A DNA stretch of 39,523 bases from an uncultured Collinsella sp. (GCA_900752545.1 CAADVS010000085.1:1-39523); one strand, 5' to 3'; positions 23,946 to 32,760 are shown, counted from the first letter of the stretch. Notes: generated by a model not told the origin, from the letters alone. Numbers and translations: made by a program.

Positions 23946-26021
23946 CTACTTGGCGCGACCCTCCTCATAGCGCTCGACCAGCTTGGCCTGAACGTCATAG
24001 GGAACCTGCTCATAGCCAGCGGGCTTCATGGTAAAGTCACCCGTGCCGCGCGTGATAGAGCGCAGGCGCGTCGAGTAATCCGTCAGCTCGGCGAGAGGTG
24101 CCTGGGCGATGACCACGGTGTCGCCGCGTTCATCGGTCTCCATGCCCGTCACGCGACCGCGCGATGCCGAGATGTCACCCATCACGGCGCCGGCGTAGCT
24201 CTCGGGAATAGTCACCGTGATTTCCTCGATGGGCTCCAGCACCACCGGGTCGGCATCGGCGCATGCCTTGCGCAGGCCGATGCGAGCCGCCGCGCGGAAC
24301 GCCATCTCGTTGGAGTCGACGCTGTGATACGAGCCGTCGTACACAGCCACGCGAATGCCCGTGAGCGGGTAGCCGGCAATGATGCCGTCCTTCATGGTCT
24401 CCTGGACACCCTTGTCCACGGCGGGGATCAGCGAGCGCGGAATGCGGCCGCCCACGACCTCATCCACAAACTCGTAGCCGTCGCTCGTGCCGTCGGGCCC
24501 AATAAGCGGCTCCACGCGCAGCCAGCAGTCGCCGTACTGACCGGCGCCACCGGTCTGCTTCTTGTGGCGACCCTGGGCGCTCGCCGTGCGGCGGATGGTC
24601 TCGCGATACGGAATGCGGATCGGCACGCTCTTGGCCACGACCTTGGTGCGATCCTCCAAACGGTTGAGCAGCACCGAAACCTGCGCCTCACCAACGGCGG
24701 AGATGATAGTCTGGCCCGTCTCCTCGTCACGATCGATGCTCATGGTCGGATCAGCCTTGCACGCCTTCTCGATAAACGTATAGAGCTTCTCTTCGTCGCC
24801 ACGGTTCTCGGCCTCGATGGCAATGCGGTACTGCGAGTTGGGGAACTTAAACGCCGCAGCCTCGACCTTACCGGTAATGGAGAGCGTATCGCCCGTCTCG
24901 GCCGCCAGCTTGGGCGCCACGATGATGTCGCCGGCATAGGCGTGACCGACCTCGGTCATGTCGCGGCCGCACATCACATACAGGTGGGCCAGACGATCGC
25001 TCTTGCGGGTACGCGCGTTGATCAGCTCAAGACCCGGCTCAAGCGTACCCGTCAGCACCTTGATAAAGCTGATGCGGCCCTGCTGCGGATCGGCCAGCGT
25101 CTTAAACACAAACGCCACCGGACGGTCATCATCACTCGAAATCTTGAGCGAATCGCCATCGATAAGCGGCATCTCGCCGTAGTCGGTCGGCGCTGGGAAG
25201 TACGTCGCGATGTCATCCATCAGCGAGTTGACGCCCTGTTCCTTAATGCAATCGCCCGCAAAGACCGGCACAAAGATGCGCTCGGCGATCGCCTTCGACA
25301 GCAGGCCTTCAAGCTCCTCCTGCGTCAGCGTCTCCTCGCCTTCCAAGTACTTCATCATCAGCTCGTCGTCAGCCTCGGCCACTAGCTCGCACAGATGGTC
25401 ATGGGCCTCCTCAGCCTGGGCACGATACTCCTCGGGAATCTCCGACTCAACAGCTTCGGTGCCGTTGCAATGGCGCGCCTTCATGCGCACCAGGTCGATA
25501 ATGCCGTCAAAGTTCTCGCCCTCGCCCCAGGGAAGGGTCACGGCGCCCAGGCGCGTGCCAAAGCGCTCCTGCAGCAAGTCCATGGTGGTCGTAAAGCTGG
25601 CCTCGGAGCGCGACAGACGGTTCACGAACACCGCACGCGCCAGACGCAGATCCTCCGCCGCATACCAAAGCTTGACGGTCGTAGGCTGCGGGCCGGCCTC
25701 GGCGTCAACCACAAACAGAGCCGTCTCGCAGACGCTCATCGCAGCAAAGGCGTCGCCGATAAAATCGGGGTAGCACGGAGCATCGAGCACGTTGATGCGG
25801 GCGCCCTTCCAGTCGATCGGCGCGATGGTCGTCGAGATGGAGAATGAACGCTTGACCTCTTCGGGGTCATAGTCGAGCGTGGGCTTGGTGCCGTCGTGGC
25901 CGCCCAGGCGGGCGGTCTTGCTGGAAAGGTGGAGCATGGCCTCGGCGAGTGAAGTCTTGCCCACCCCGCCTTGGCCTACGAGCACCACGTTCCTTACATT
26001 GCCGGTCTTGGGAGCACCCAT
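23946..26021 (-). CDS. EF-G-like translational GTPase paralogue with altered G3 and G4 motifs
   Basis: The 691-residue protein has the EF-G domain order: GTPase (1-270), domain II (about 290-380), and domains III-V (GRVTGMETDERGD near the end). The P-loop is GQGGVGKTS (16-24). G3 reads DAPCYPDF (80-87) where EF-G has DTPGHVDF, so the catalytic histidine is tyrosine and the glycine is cysteine. G4 reads NRLS where NKxD is expected. This places it in the EF-G2-like group, whose role is unclear, rather than as the main elongation factor. The start at 26021 has GGAGG at good spacing; the frame upstream is not conserved. Confidence 0.88.
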   Translation of the reverse strand: MGAPKTGNVRNVVLVGQGGVGKTSLAEAMLHLSSKTARLGGHDGTKPTLDYDPEEVKRSFSISTTIAPIDWKGARINVLDAPCYPDFIGDAFAAMSVCETALFVVDAEAGPQPTTVKLWYAAEDLRLARAVFVNRLSRSEASFTTTMDLLQERFGTRLGAVTLPWGEGENFDGIIDLVRMKARHCNGTEAVESEIPEEYRAQAEEAHDHLCELVAEADDELMMKYLEGEETLTQEELEGLLSKAIAERIFVPVFAGDCIKEQGVNSLMDDIATYFPAPTDYGEMPLIDGDSLKISSDDDRPVAFVFKTLADPQQGRISFIKVLTGTLEPGLELINARTRKSDRLAHLYVMCGRDMTEVGHAYAGDIIVAPKLAAETGDTLSITGKVEAAAFKFPNSQYRIAIEAENRGDEEKLYTFIEKACKADPTMSIDRDEETGQTIISAVGEAQVSVLLNRLEDRTKVVAKSVPIRIPYRETIRRTASAQGRHKKQTGGAGQYGDCWLRVEPLIGPDGTSDGYEFVDEVVGGRIPRSLIPAVDKGVQETMKDGIIAGYPLTGIRVAVYDGSYHSVDSNEMAFRAAARIGLRKACADADPVVLEPIEEITVTIPESYAGAVMGDISASRGRVTGMETDERGDTVVIAQAPLAELTDYSTRLRSITRGTGDFTMKPAGYEQVPYDVQAKLVERYEEGRAK

Positions 26022-26332
26022 GATGACCTCCTTGCAGGGCCGCGCGCAATGCGCGACGCCAACGGGGAGAGTTCGCGGTCGGTGCCGTCCCGGGAGCAGC
26101 ATGGTCGGCAGCCGAGCCGACTCACCCTCCAAATGTCCTATGCCACCACCCTACCCTCACGGGTGACTGTCCATGCACACCTTTCGGCGCACGTACGGAT
26201 ACAGGCGGCGAGAGGAAGAAGAACGTATGCGAGGCGATTATTGGCCCCCGCCGATGCAAATAAAATGCCACCGCAGGCCGTAAGACCTGCGGTGACTTCG
26301 CCTCAATTTAATAGTTGAGTAAATAGCTGAGC
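26022..26332. other. Intergenic region upstream of the EF-G-like gene
   Basis: No gene is visible in these 311 bases. They hold the upstream region of the EF-G-like gene and the terminator of the amino-acid ABC operon at 26269-26294. I saw no other clear structure. Confidence 0.5.
26269..26294 (-). terminator. Terminator of the amino-acid ABC operon
   Basis: CACCGCAGG (26269-26277) pairs with CCTGCGGTG (26286-26294), followed on the minus strand by CATTTTATTT. Confidence 0.9.
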
Positions 26333-27097
26333 CTACCCCTCGATACGGCTCAGGAACTCGCGGGTACGCTGCTCGCGCGGATGGTCGATGACCTGCTCGG
26401 CAGGACCCTCCTCGACAATACGACCGCCGTCCATAAAGACCACGCGGTCGGCGACATCGCGCGCAAACTGCATCACGTGGGTCACGATTACCATCGTCAT
26501 ATTCTGCGCCGCCAGGTCCTTAATGACACGCAGCACCTCGGCCGTCAGCTCGGGGTCGAGCGCCGAGGTCGGCTCGTCAAAGAATAGGATTTCCGGATCG
26601 AGCGCCAGGGCGCGGGCAATACTCACGCGCTGCTGCTGACCGCCCGAAAGCTCACACGGCACCTTGTTCTCGTTGCCCGTCAGCCCCATTTGCGCAATCA
26701 GCTCGTGAGCGCGGGCTTCCGCCTGCTCGCGCGGGCGCTTAAGCACGCGAATCGGCGCATCGGTGATGTTTTTCATCACGGTATAATGCGGGAACAGATT
26801 GTAGTTCTGGAACACCAGACCAAAACGCGAGCGCGCTTGCTTGGGAACATCTCTCTTCGCATATATCGCACCCGATCCCGCATCCGTCGCAACCGCAAGG
26901 TCGCCAAACGAAAGCGAGCCGCCGTCGAGCGTCTCGAGCAGCGTGGCGCAGCGCAGCAGCGTGGACTTACCGCCACCCGAAGGTCCGATAATCGCCACGA
27001 CCTCGCCGCGCTTGACCTCGAGCGAGATATCCTTGAGCACCTCATTGCCACCAAACGCCTTGCGCGCGCTTTCGATTTTCATCACCGAGTTAGTCAT
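26333..27097 (-). CDS. Polar amino-acid ABC transporter, ATP-binding subunit
   Basis: The 254-residue ATPase has Walker A GPSGGGKST, Q-loop FQNYNLFPHYTV, signature LSGGQQQR, Walker B LFFDEPTSALD and the H-loop in VTHVMQFA. This is the GlnQ/HisP subfamily that drives polar amino-acid uptake. An insertion of about 15 residues before the Q-loop (GSGAIYAKRDVPKQAR) is longer than usual. The ATG at 27097 overlaps the permease stop (ATGACTAA), implying coupled translation; a second in-frame ATG at 27082 is possible. Confidence 0.93.
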   Translation of the reverse strand: MTNSVMKIESARKAFGGNEVLKDISLEVKRGEVVAIIGPSGGGKSTLLRCATLLETLDGGSLSFGDLAVATDAGSGAIYAKRDVPKQARSRFGLVFQNYNLFPHYTVMKNITDAPIRVLKRPREQAEARAHELIAQMGLTGNENKVPCELSGGQQQRVSIARALALDPEILFFDEPTSALDPELTAEVLRVIKDLAAQNMTMVIVTHVMQFARDVADRVVFMDGGRIVEEGPAEQVIDHPREQRTREFLSRIEG

Positions 27098-27743
27098 GAT
27101 AATAGTCCAGCTTCTTTTCGGCGGCACCCAGCAGCATCTCGACCACAAAGTTAAAGACCCAGTAGATCAGCGCCGCAATCGCAAACGGCACCATGCTCAC
27201 CTGCGAGGCAACCAGCGCCTTGGCGGTCGAGAACATCTCGCCCACGCCAATGGCAAACGCCAGCGACGTGTCCTTGACCAGCGTGATGATCTCGTTGCCC
27301 ATCGCCGGCAGAATACGCTTGGCGACCTGCGGCATCACAATATACAGAAACGTCTGCATGCGCGAATAGCCCAGCACCTCGGCCGCCTCGTATTGACCGC
27401 GCGGAATGGACTGCAAGCCCGAGCGATAGATCTCGGCAAAGTAGCCGGCGTAGTTGATGATGAACGCCACGACGCATGCCGTCCATTTGGAATCGGGCGT
27501 GAGCGAGATGCCGAACACGTAGTACGGGGCAAAGTAGATGGCAAACATCTGTAGCATGAGCGGCGTGCCGCGCATCACCGAAATATAGATACGCGCGATC
27601 CAGCGAAGCGGCGCAATTTTGCTCATGCGCATGAACGCCACGGGGATTCCCAGTGGAATCGACCCGAGCAGCGTCAGCACAAACAACTGCAAGCTGACCA
27701 AGAATCCCTGGCCAAGCATCTGCGTCATGACCTGAATAGACAT
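27090..27743 (-). CDS. Polar amino-acid ABC transporter, permease subunit
   Basis: The 217-residue membrane protein belongs to the HisMQ/GlnP family. It has about five helices and the EAA loop EAAEVLGYSRMQTFLYIVMP, which docks the ATPase. The family motif RGTPLMLQ is near residue 59. Only one permease gene is present, so it probably works as a homodimer. Its ATG overlaps the stop of the binding-protein gene by one base (TAATG), so translation is likely coupled. Confidence 0.94.
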   Translation of the reverse strand: MSIQVMTQMLGQGFLVSLQLFVLTLLGSIPLGIPVAFMRMSKIAPLRWIARIYISVMRGTPLMLQMFAIYFAPYYVFGISLTPDSKWTACVVAFIINYAGYFAEIYRSGLQSIPRGQYEAAEVLGYSRMQTFLYIVMPQVAKRILPAMGNEIITLVKDTSLAFAIGVGEMFSTAKALVASQVSMVPFAIAALIYWVFNFVVEMLLGAAEKKLDYYHD

Positions 27744-28603
27744 TACTTGAGCACCCAATTATCGAAAGATAGACCATAGCTTGAATACTTGTCGCACAGG
27801 TCCTTGACCGTGCCGTCCTCGTAGAGCGCCTTGAGCGACTCGGCTACAGCATCGGCCGACTTGGTGTCGCCCTTCTTAAAGCCAACGGCGTAGTGCTCGC
27901 TGGACAGCGGCTCATCAAGCTGCGTATAGGCATCGGGCTTGGCGGCAAGCTGATACTGGGCAATCGAAAGATCGCACGCCACGGCATCGACCGCGCCGCT
28001 CTCGAGCTGCATAAACGCCGTGTTGTACTCACCGATGGTGTCGAGCGTGGCAAACGTCGCCGCCAGATCCTTCTGGTCACCCTCAAGCACATCCTGCGCA
28101 GCGGAATCGGTCTGAGTAATCACGGTCTTGCCGGCAAGATCGTCCCAGCTCTTGATGCCCGCATCCTTCTTGACCACGAGCACCTGCTCGTTGAGCATGT
28201 ACGGCTCGGAGAACGTGTAGTCGTCCTCACGGCCCTCCATGGTAAAGCCATTCCAGATGCAGTTGATGGCGCCCGAGTTAAGCAGCGTATCCTTGGCATC
28301 CCAGTCGATGGCCTCGTATTTGACCTCCCAGCCCTGCTTATCGGCAACAGCCTTGGCCAGATCGAGATCAAAGCCGGTGTACTCGCCATCGTCGCCCACA
28401 AAGCCGTACGGAGGATAGGACTTATCAAAGCCCACCACGAGCTTCTTGGACTCCGCAGCGCCCTTCACATCCTTGGCTGCAGCAGAACCGGCAGCGGAAC
28501 CCTTACCGGCACCACCACCGCAGCCTACCAGGCCAAGACCTAGAACCGTAGCGAGCGAACCGGCTAGACCAACAAACTGACGACGAGACATATCGGTATT
28601 CAT
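27743..28603 (-). CDS. Amino-acid ABC transporter, substrate-binding lipoprotein
   Basis: The 286-residue extracellular protein belongs to the family 3 solute-binding proteins. The N-terminus has a twin-arginine-like SRRQFV (6-11), a hydrophobic stretch and the lipobox LVGC with C28, so it may be a Tat-exported lipoprotein anchored to the outer face of the membrane. The mature part has KSYPPYGFVGDDGEYTGFD and DLAKAVADKQGW, typical of polar amino-acid binders; the ligand cannot be fixed. The start at 28603 has AAGGGGG. It is the first gene of a three-gene operon with a strong promoter. Confidence 0.93.
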   Translation of the reverse strand: MNTDMSRRQFVGLAGSLATVLGLGLVGCGGGAGKGSAAGSAAAKDVKGAAESKKLVVGFDKSYPPYGFVGDDGEYTGFDLDLAKAVADKQGWEVKYEAIDWDAKDTLLNSGAINCIWNGFTMEGREDDYTFSEPYMLNEQVLVVKKDAGIKSWDDLAGKTVITQTDSAAQDVLEGDQKDLAATFATLDTIGEYNTAFMQLESGAVDAVACDLSIAQYQLAAKPDAYTQLDEPLSSEHYAVGFKKGDTKSADAVAESLKALYEDGTVKDLCDKYSSYGLSFDNWVLK

Positions 28604-28623
28604 GGTATTCCCCCTTGGTGGCA

Positions 28624-28639
28624 CTTTAGTTAAGTAAAG
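28624..28639. promoter_or_regulatory. Candidate operator CTTTA-N6-TAAAG in the amino-acid ABC operon leader
   Basis: CTTTA-GTTAAG-TAAAG sits about 14-29 bases downstream of the inferred start site, extended to CACTTTA/TAAAGTG. A further CACTTTA half-site is at 28666-28672 between -35 and -10. The position suits repression. The same palindrome occurs upstream of ilvE. Confidence 0.5.
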
Positions 28640-28659
28640 TGAGTCGTGTAACGTTCAGA

Positions 28660-28688
28660 ATCATACACTTTAGCGTGATAGAGCACAA
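28660..28688 (-). promoter_or_regulatory. Sigma-70 type promoter of the amino-acid ABC operon
   Basis: TTGTGC (28683-28688) and TATGAT (28660-28665) are spaced by exactly 17 bases on the minus strand, 57 bases before the binding-protein start. Confidence 0.7.
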
Positions 28689-28695
28689 GGCGAGT

Positions 28696-28834
28696 TTGCC
28701 CGCCGCGTGAGGGGTGTGGGGGTTAAGTTTCCTGCTCTACAGTCCTGCTCACGACGGAGGCCACATTAAGTGGCCTCCTGTTCGTGCGGAACTCGCGATA
28801 AACTTAACCCCCACACCCCTCACGCGGCGGGCAA
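28696..28834. repeat. Large nested palindrome with 35-bp perfect arms
   Basis: Perfect 35-nt arms (28696-28730 and 28800-28834, starting TTGCCCGCCGCGTGAGGGG) enclose 69 bases. These contain a second perfect hairpin, GGAGGCCAC (28756-28764) with GTGGCCTCC (28770-28778). It lies between two divergent promoters, just upstream of the -35 box of the ABC operon, so it is not an ordinary terminator. The design resembles the palindrome at 4443-4567, but the arm sequence differs. Confidence 0.9.
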
Positions 28835-28898
28835 CCGTCGTTGGGCTTATCACTGACACGAATAAACCGCTTGTATATCGTCTGCTGGCTTGGCACGG

Positions 28899-28904
28899 TA
28901 CAAT
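28899..28904 (+). promoter_or_regulatory. -10 element of the RNA methyltransferase gene
   Basis: TACAAT lies 38 bases before the ATG; no convincing -35 box was found. Confidence 0.4.
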
Positions 28905-28941
28905 ACTTGCAGCTTTAATTCATGAATAAGTGGAGTTATTG

Positions 28942-30390
28942 ATGGCAGAATCTCGTGCGGAGCGTAGGGCTCGTCGTGCTTTGGTGGAGGCGGTTGAGGG
29001 GTCGAAGGAGGAGAAATCTTCTACGAAATCCAAGTCTTCTAAAGCTGCAAAAAGCAAATCGACCAAGAGCAGGGCTAAGACCAAGCGTTCTGACTCTCGT
29101 CGAGGCGGAGACAAAGCGTCTCAGACTCGCTCCAAGCGTCCGCATAAAGATCCGGTTTCGCCTGCGCGTAAGGCTGTGGATCCCAAGTCTCCCTGTTCCA
29201 TCATGAGAGCTTGTGGCGGATGCACGGCGCTCAATCGTCCTTATAAAAAGCAGTTGGCAGCTAAGCAGGCTGCTATGGAGGAGCTTTTTGCTTCGCTTTG
29301 TGAGCGTGAGGGCATTGCTGTAGATCCTATTCGTGGCATGGGTGTCACCCTGGGCGACCCGGGCAAATATCCTGCGCCGCGCGGTTTTCGCCATAAGGCC
29401 GCCACTCCCTTTGCTCCCGGTAAGGAGGGCGCTGTCCGTTGCGGTTTCTTTGAGCGCGGCACGCACAAGATCGTTGCCGTACCCGAATGCCCCGTCGAGG
29501 CACCGGGCGCCCGTCAGATTCTCAACGGCATCGCACGCGAAGCTGAGCGGCTGCATATTCCCGCCTTTAATGAGGACAAGCATCTTGGTTTGCTTCGCTA
29601 TGCCGTCGTCCGCTGCGGTTGGCGTACCGACCAGGTCATGGTCACGCTCGTGACCGCTCAGCGCGACTTGCCGCATGCGCAGGAGTTCTTTGAGGCTGTC
29701 GCCGCACTCGATCCGCGCATCGTCACCGTCGCCCAAAACATCAACGGACGCCCCGGCAACGCCATCCTCGGCGAGGAAACCCGCATCGTGTATGGCGCCG
29801 AATGCATGCGCGACCAGCTGCTCGGCTGCGAATTCGACATCTCCCCCACCGCGTTTTATCAGACCAACCCGCAACAGACCGAGCTGCTCTATCAGCTCGC
29901 TATCGACGGCATGGATTTGCACCAGGGCGATGTGCTCATGGATGCCTACTGTGGCAGCGGTACCATCGGTCTTTGCGCAGCTAAAGATGCCCAGAACAAG
30001 GGTATCGGCATTATGCTGCTCGGCGTTGAGCGCAACCCGGCGGGCATTGCCGACGCACGTCGCAATGCCGAGCTCAACGGCCTCACCCGCAGCGCTTGGT
30101 TTATGGCCGACGACGCCACCGACTACATCCTGGATGCCGCCGACAACAACGACCGCGTCGACGTTCTTTCCATCGACCCGCCGCGCGCCGGCTCCACGCC
30201 CGAGTTCCTCGAAGCTGCCTGCGCACTTAAGCCGCGCCGCATCACCTATATCAGCTGCAACCCCGTGACCCAAGAGCGCGACCTGCACCAGCTCCTCGAC
30301 GGAGGCTATCGCCTGCTCAAGATCACGCCAGTCGACATGTTCCCTCACACCGACCACACCGAAACCGTAGCGGTCCTCGAACGCCGCTAA
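28942..30390 (+). CDS. RNA (uracil-5-)-methyltransferase, RlmD/RumA type
   Basis: The 482-residue SAM-dependent enzyme methylates C5 of a uridine, probably in 23S rRNA. The iron-sulfur motif is C85-x5-C91-GG-C94 with C183 as the fourth ligand. SAM binding is DAYCGSGT (334-341), the IDPPRAG motif is at about 411-417, and the catalytic cysteine is C439 in SCNPVT. Residues 1-84 are a Lys/Ser/Arg-rich tail beyond the family core, with codon use richer in T-ending codons than the rest. A TRAM domain is not evident. The ATG at 28942 has GGAG six bases upstream. Whether the target is U1939 or U747-like cannot be read. Confidence 0.92.
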   Translation: MAESRAERRARRALVEAVEGSKEEKSSTKSKSSKAAKSKSTKSRAKTKRSDSRRGGDKASQTRSKRPHKDPVSPARKAVDPKSPCSIMRACGGCTALNRPYKKQLAAKQAAMEELFASLCEREGIAVDPIRGMGVTLGDPGKYPAPRGFRHKAATPFAPGKEGAVRCGFFERGTHKIVAVPECPVEAPGARQILNGIAREAERLHIPAFNEDKHLGLLRYAVVRCGWRTDQVMVTLVTAQRDLPHAQEFFEAVAALDPRIVTVAQNINGRPGNAILGEETRIVYGAECMRDQLLGCEFDISPTAFYQTNPQQTELLYQLAIDGMDLHQGDVLMDAYCGSGTIGLCAAKDAQNKGIGIMLLGVERNPAGIADARRNAELNGLTRSAWFMADDATDYILDAADNNDRVDVLSIDPPRAGSTPEFLEAACALKPRRITYISCNPVTQERDLHQLLDGGYRLLKITPVDMFPHTDHTETVAVLERR

Positions 30391-30418
30391 CCAACCTCAG
30401 TAGATTTTTGGGACAAGA

Positions 30419-30448
30419 AAGGGGGCGACCCGCCTGGGCCGCCCCCTT
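30419..30448 (+). terminator. Terminator after the RNA methyltransferase gene
   Basis: AAGGGGGCG (30419-30427) pairs with CGCCCCCTT (30440-30448), with inner ACCC/GGG pairing. The T-run is short. TTTTTGGGACAAG at 30405-30417 vaguely resembles the GGGACAG repeats. Confidence 0.7.
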
Positions 30449-30468
30449 CGCTTGGTTTATAAACTCCG

Positions 30469-31290
30469 CTACATCCCATTGCGCAGATCGCACACGCCGG
30501 CTGCCGCCATCTCGCACAGCAGCGTCTCGCGGTCGCGCGTCACGATCAAATCCAGTGGGAAGTGAATCTCGTCGAGCATCTTGCGCGCGCGATCGAGCTT
30601 GCCAATGGCCATGCCAATGTGGGCATCGGTCGACACGCCAATGCCCACGCCCAGCTCGGCGCAGCGCTCGGCGATCTTGCGGCATACGGCCCAATGCTCA
30701 GTGTCGACACCGTGTTCAAGACTATGGTTGTTGATCTCGATAATCTTGTGCTTGGCCTTAGCTGCCAACAGCACCTCGTCGATATCGAACGGCACGCCCG
30801 AACGCCCCGTGTGACCCAGCATGAACACCTTGGGGTGCTCCAGGGCATTGATATACATCTCGGTCGTCTGGGCCAGCGTCGCGCCCTCAGCAATCTGCGG
30901 ATTATGCACGCTCGCAACCAAATAATCCAAATTACGCGTAACCAAATCGAACAGCGAATGCTGACGGCTGTACGAATCGCCGGCAATATCGAGCGTGACA
31001 GGAGTGTCCTCGCCAAACAGGCTTCCGTCCAGCGAAACGATATCGGCCTCGGCACCACGCAGCACCAGCACGCCGCTCCAAATGCGCGGCCAGATATCCT
31101 GGTTGATAAAGAACTGGTAACTGCGCAGGTCATTGGGGCAAGCCGTAACCATAGAGCTCAAATGGTCGGCAGATCCGAGCACCTGCAGGCCACGCTCTGC
31201 CGCCCAGTACACATTCTCCTCAATGGTCGAATATGCATGCGCAGAGAACATCGTATGGGTATGAATGTCACAAGAAAGCAGGTAGGGCAT
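30469..31290 (-). CDS. PHP-domain phosphoesterase, YcdX-like
   Basis: The 273-residue protein has a full set of PHP metal ligands. These are HTH at 10-12, H18, D42-H43 in SADHL, E81 in GAEAD, H129 in SVHNP, H160 in LGHTG, and D222/H224 in STDAH. YcdX-type proteins bind three zinc ions and hydrolyse phosphate esters in the cytosol; the natural substrate is unknown. AAGGAG precedes the ATG. A TACAAT at 31328-31333 is a likely -10. It is convergent with the RNA methyltransferase and lies downstream of the aminotransferase. Confidence 0.9.
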   Translation of the reverse strand: MPYLLSCDIHTHTMFSAHAYSTIEENVYWAAERGLQVLGSADHLSSMVTACPNDLRSYQFFINQDIWPRIWSGVLVLRGAEADIVSLDGSLFGEDTPVTLDIAGDSYSRQHSLFDLVTRNLDYLVASVHNPQIAEGATLAQTTEMYINALEHPKVFMLGHTGRSGVPFDIDEVLLAAKAKHKIIEINNHSLEHGVDTEHWAVCRKIAERCAELGVGIGVSTDAHIGMAIGKLDRARKMLDEIHFPLDLIVTRDRETLLCEMAAAGVCDLRNGM

Positions 31291-31455
31291 CAGGTCTCCT
31301 TATCTGGCACGGCCGTCGCTTATATTCATTGTACGCATAGCCTTCGATAGTCGTAAAACCACTCCATCCCAAAGACACAACGCCCATGACAACGGGGTCC
31401 GGCTTAACACCAAACCCCGTTTCACGTAAAACATTGTAGGCAGAGCGCTTTACTT

Positions 31456-32640
31456 TTAACGATACTCGTCCGCCAACTGTTTCCAAGCGGGTAGCGAATT
31501 GACAATCGTTTCGTAGCTCACGCAATAGCCCAGGCGGAACCAACCCGGCATACCAAAGCTGTCCGAGGGAACCGCAAGCAACTCATACTTCTTTGCGCGC
31601 TCGCAAAACGCATTCGCATCGGGCTCCAATGCTTTCACCCATAGGTAGAACGCGCCATCCGGCTCAACATAGGTGTAGCCATACTCCGCTAGTGCGTCGG
31701 TAAGCGCGGTGCGGTTGCGTGCATAGGCCTCAACGTCACTCGGCTCATCGATGCAGTCGATAATTACGCGCTGAAAGAGCGCCGGCGCGCACACGAAGCC
31801 CAGCGTACGGGCGGCACCGGCAACGGCCGGCATCAGACGGGCAGCCTGCGGATTGGTGTTGGGAACCAAGATCCACCCCACGCGCTCACCCGGCAGCGAC
31901 AGCGACTTGGAATACGAGTAGCACACGATGGTGTGCTCGTAGATCGAGGGCACCCAAGGCACCTCGGCACCGTACACGATCTCGCGGTACGGCTCATCCG
32001 AGATGAGCATAATCGGATTCTCGGGATCGCGCTGAGCGTTGGCCTCGCGCAGAACATTGGCCAGTCGCGTCAGCGTGTCGCGCGTATATACGGCACCGGT
32101 CGGGTTGTTGGGCGAGTCGATAATGACGGCTGCCGTCTTGTCGGTGATCGCCTTGAATACGTTATCCACGCTCAGCTGGAATGTGTCCTCGTTGGCAAGC
32201 GCCTCGACACACGTGCAGCCGGCCTTCTCAATCCAAACGCGATACTCCGGAAAGTACGGGGCGATAACAATAACCTCGTCGCCCGGATTCGTAACGGCGT
32301 TGAGCGCGCAGGTGAGCGAAGCCGCGGCACCCACCGTCATAAAGACGTCTTTGCCCTCATAGCTCGTGCCAAAGCGGCGGTTGAGCGATTCGGCCACAGC
32401 GGCGCGACATTGCGGCAGGCCCGGTGCGGGCGTGTAGCCGTGCAGCTGGTCGCTCGGCAGCTCCAGGGCCTTCTTAATGGACTCCGCCACAGCAGCGGGT
32501 GCCGGAACGCTCGGATTGCCCAGCGAAAAATCGAATACGTTTTCCGCACCGATCTGCGCCTTGCGCTCAAGGCCATAGCTAAAAATCTCACGGATGATGG
32601 AGCTTTCCGCACCGCGAGCATACATAGTTTCGTTGATCAT
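31456..32640 (-). CDS. Pyridoxal-phosphate aminotransferase, class I/II (AspC-like)
   Basis: The 394-residue fold-type I enzyme has the substrate-arm segment DFSLGNPSVPAP and TVGAAASLTCALNAV for the cofactor phosphate. NNPTGAVY, SDEPYREIVYG and the Schiff-base lysine in SYSKSLSLPGERVG also match. It belongs to the aspartate/aromatic aminotransferase group; the amino donor cannot be fixed. The frame upstream to 32739 crosses a palindromic repeat, so the ATG at 32640 with AAGGGG is chosen. It may share a transcript with the PHP gene, though a 165-base gap with its own -10 argues otherwise. Confidence 0.93.
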   Translation of the reverse strand: MINETMYARGAESSIIREIFSYGLERKAQIGAENVFDFSLGNPSVPAPAAVAESIKKALELPSDQLHGYTPAPGLPQCRAAVAESLNRRFGTSYEGKDVFMTVGAAASLTCALNAVTNPGDEVIVIAPYFPEYRVWIEKAGCTCVEALANEDTFQLSVDNVFKAITDKTAAVIIDSPNNPTGAVYTRDTLTRLANVLREANAQRDPENPIMLISDEPYREIVYGAEVPWVPSIYEHTIVCYSYSKSLSLPGERVGWILVPNTNPQAARLMPAVAGAARTLGFVCAPALFQRVIIDCIDEPSDVEAYARNRTALTDALAEYGYTYVEPDGAFYLWVKALEPDANAFCERAKKYELLAVPSDSFGMPGWFRLGYCVSYETIVNSLPAWKQLADEYR

Positions 32641-32700
32641 CTGTTCCCCTTTCGCATAGGCGCTATTGTACGCTTTAGCCGAGCAAAGTGCCGCAGCAAT

Positions 32701-32760
32701 GTTGATTGGGGACAGACTTAAATGCGTGAAAACGCTCATTTAAGTCTGTCCCCAATCAAC
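32701..32760. repeat. Palindrome with GGGGACAGACTTAAATG arms
   Basis: Perfect 24-nt arms (32701-32724 and 32737-32760, starting GTTGATTGGGGACAG) enclose a 12-base loop that itself forms CGT/ACG. It lies between the ftsH terminator and the aminotransferase start. The GGGACAG core is shared with other repeats in this window. Confidence 0.85.

Noticed and set aside
23910..25385. Plus-strand open frame of 491 codons over the EF-G-like gene
   Set aside because: It is antisense to a clear translational GTPase and has no family features.
28936..30357. Minus-strand open frame of 473 codons over the RNA methyltransferase gene
   Set aside because: It is a shadow of the methyltransferase gene, which has all catalytic motifs.
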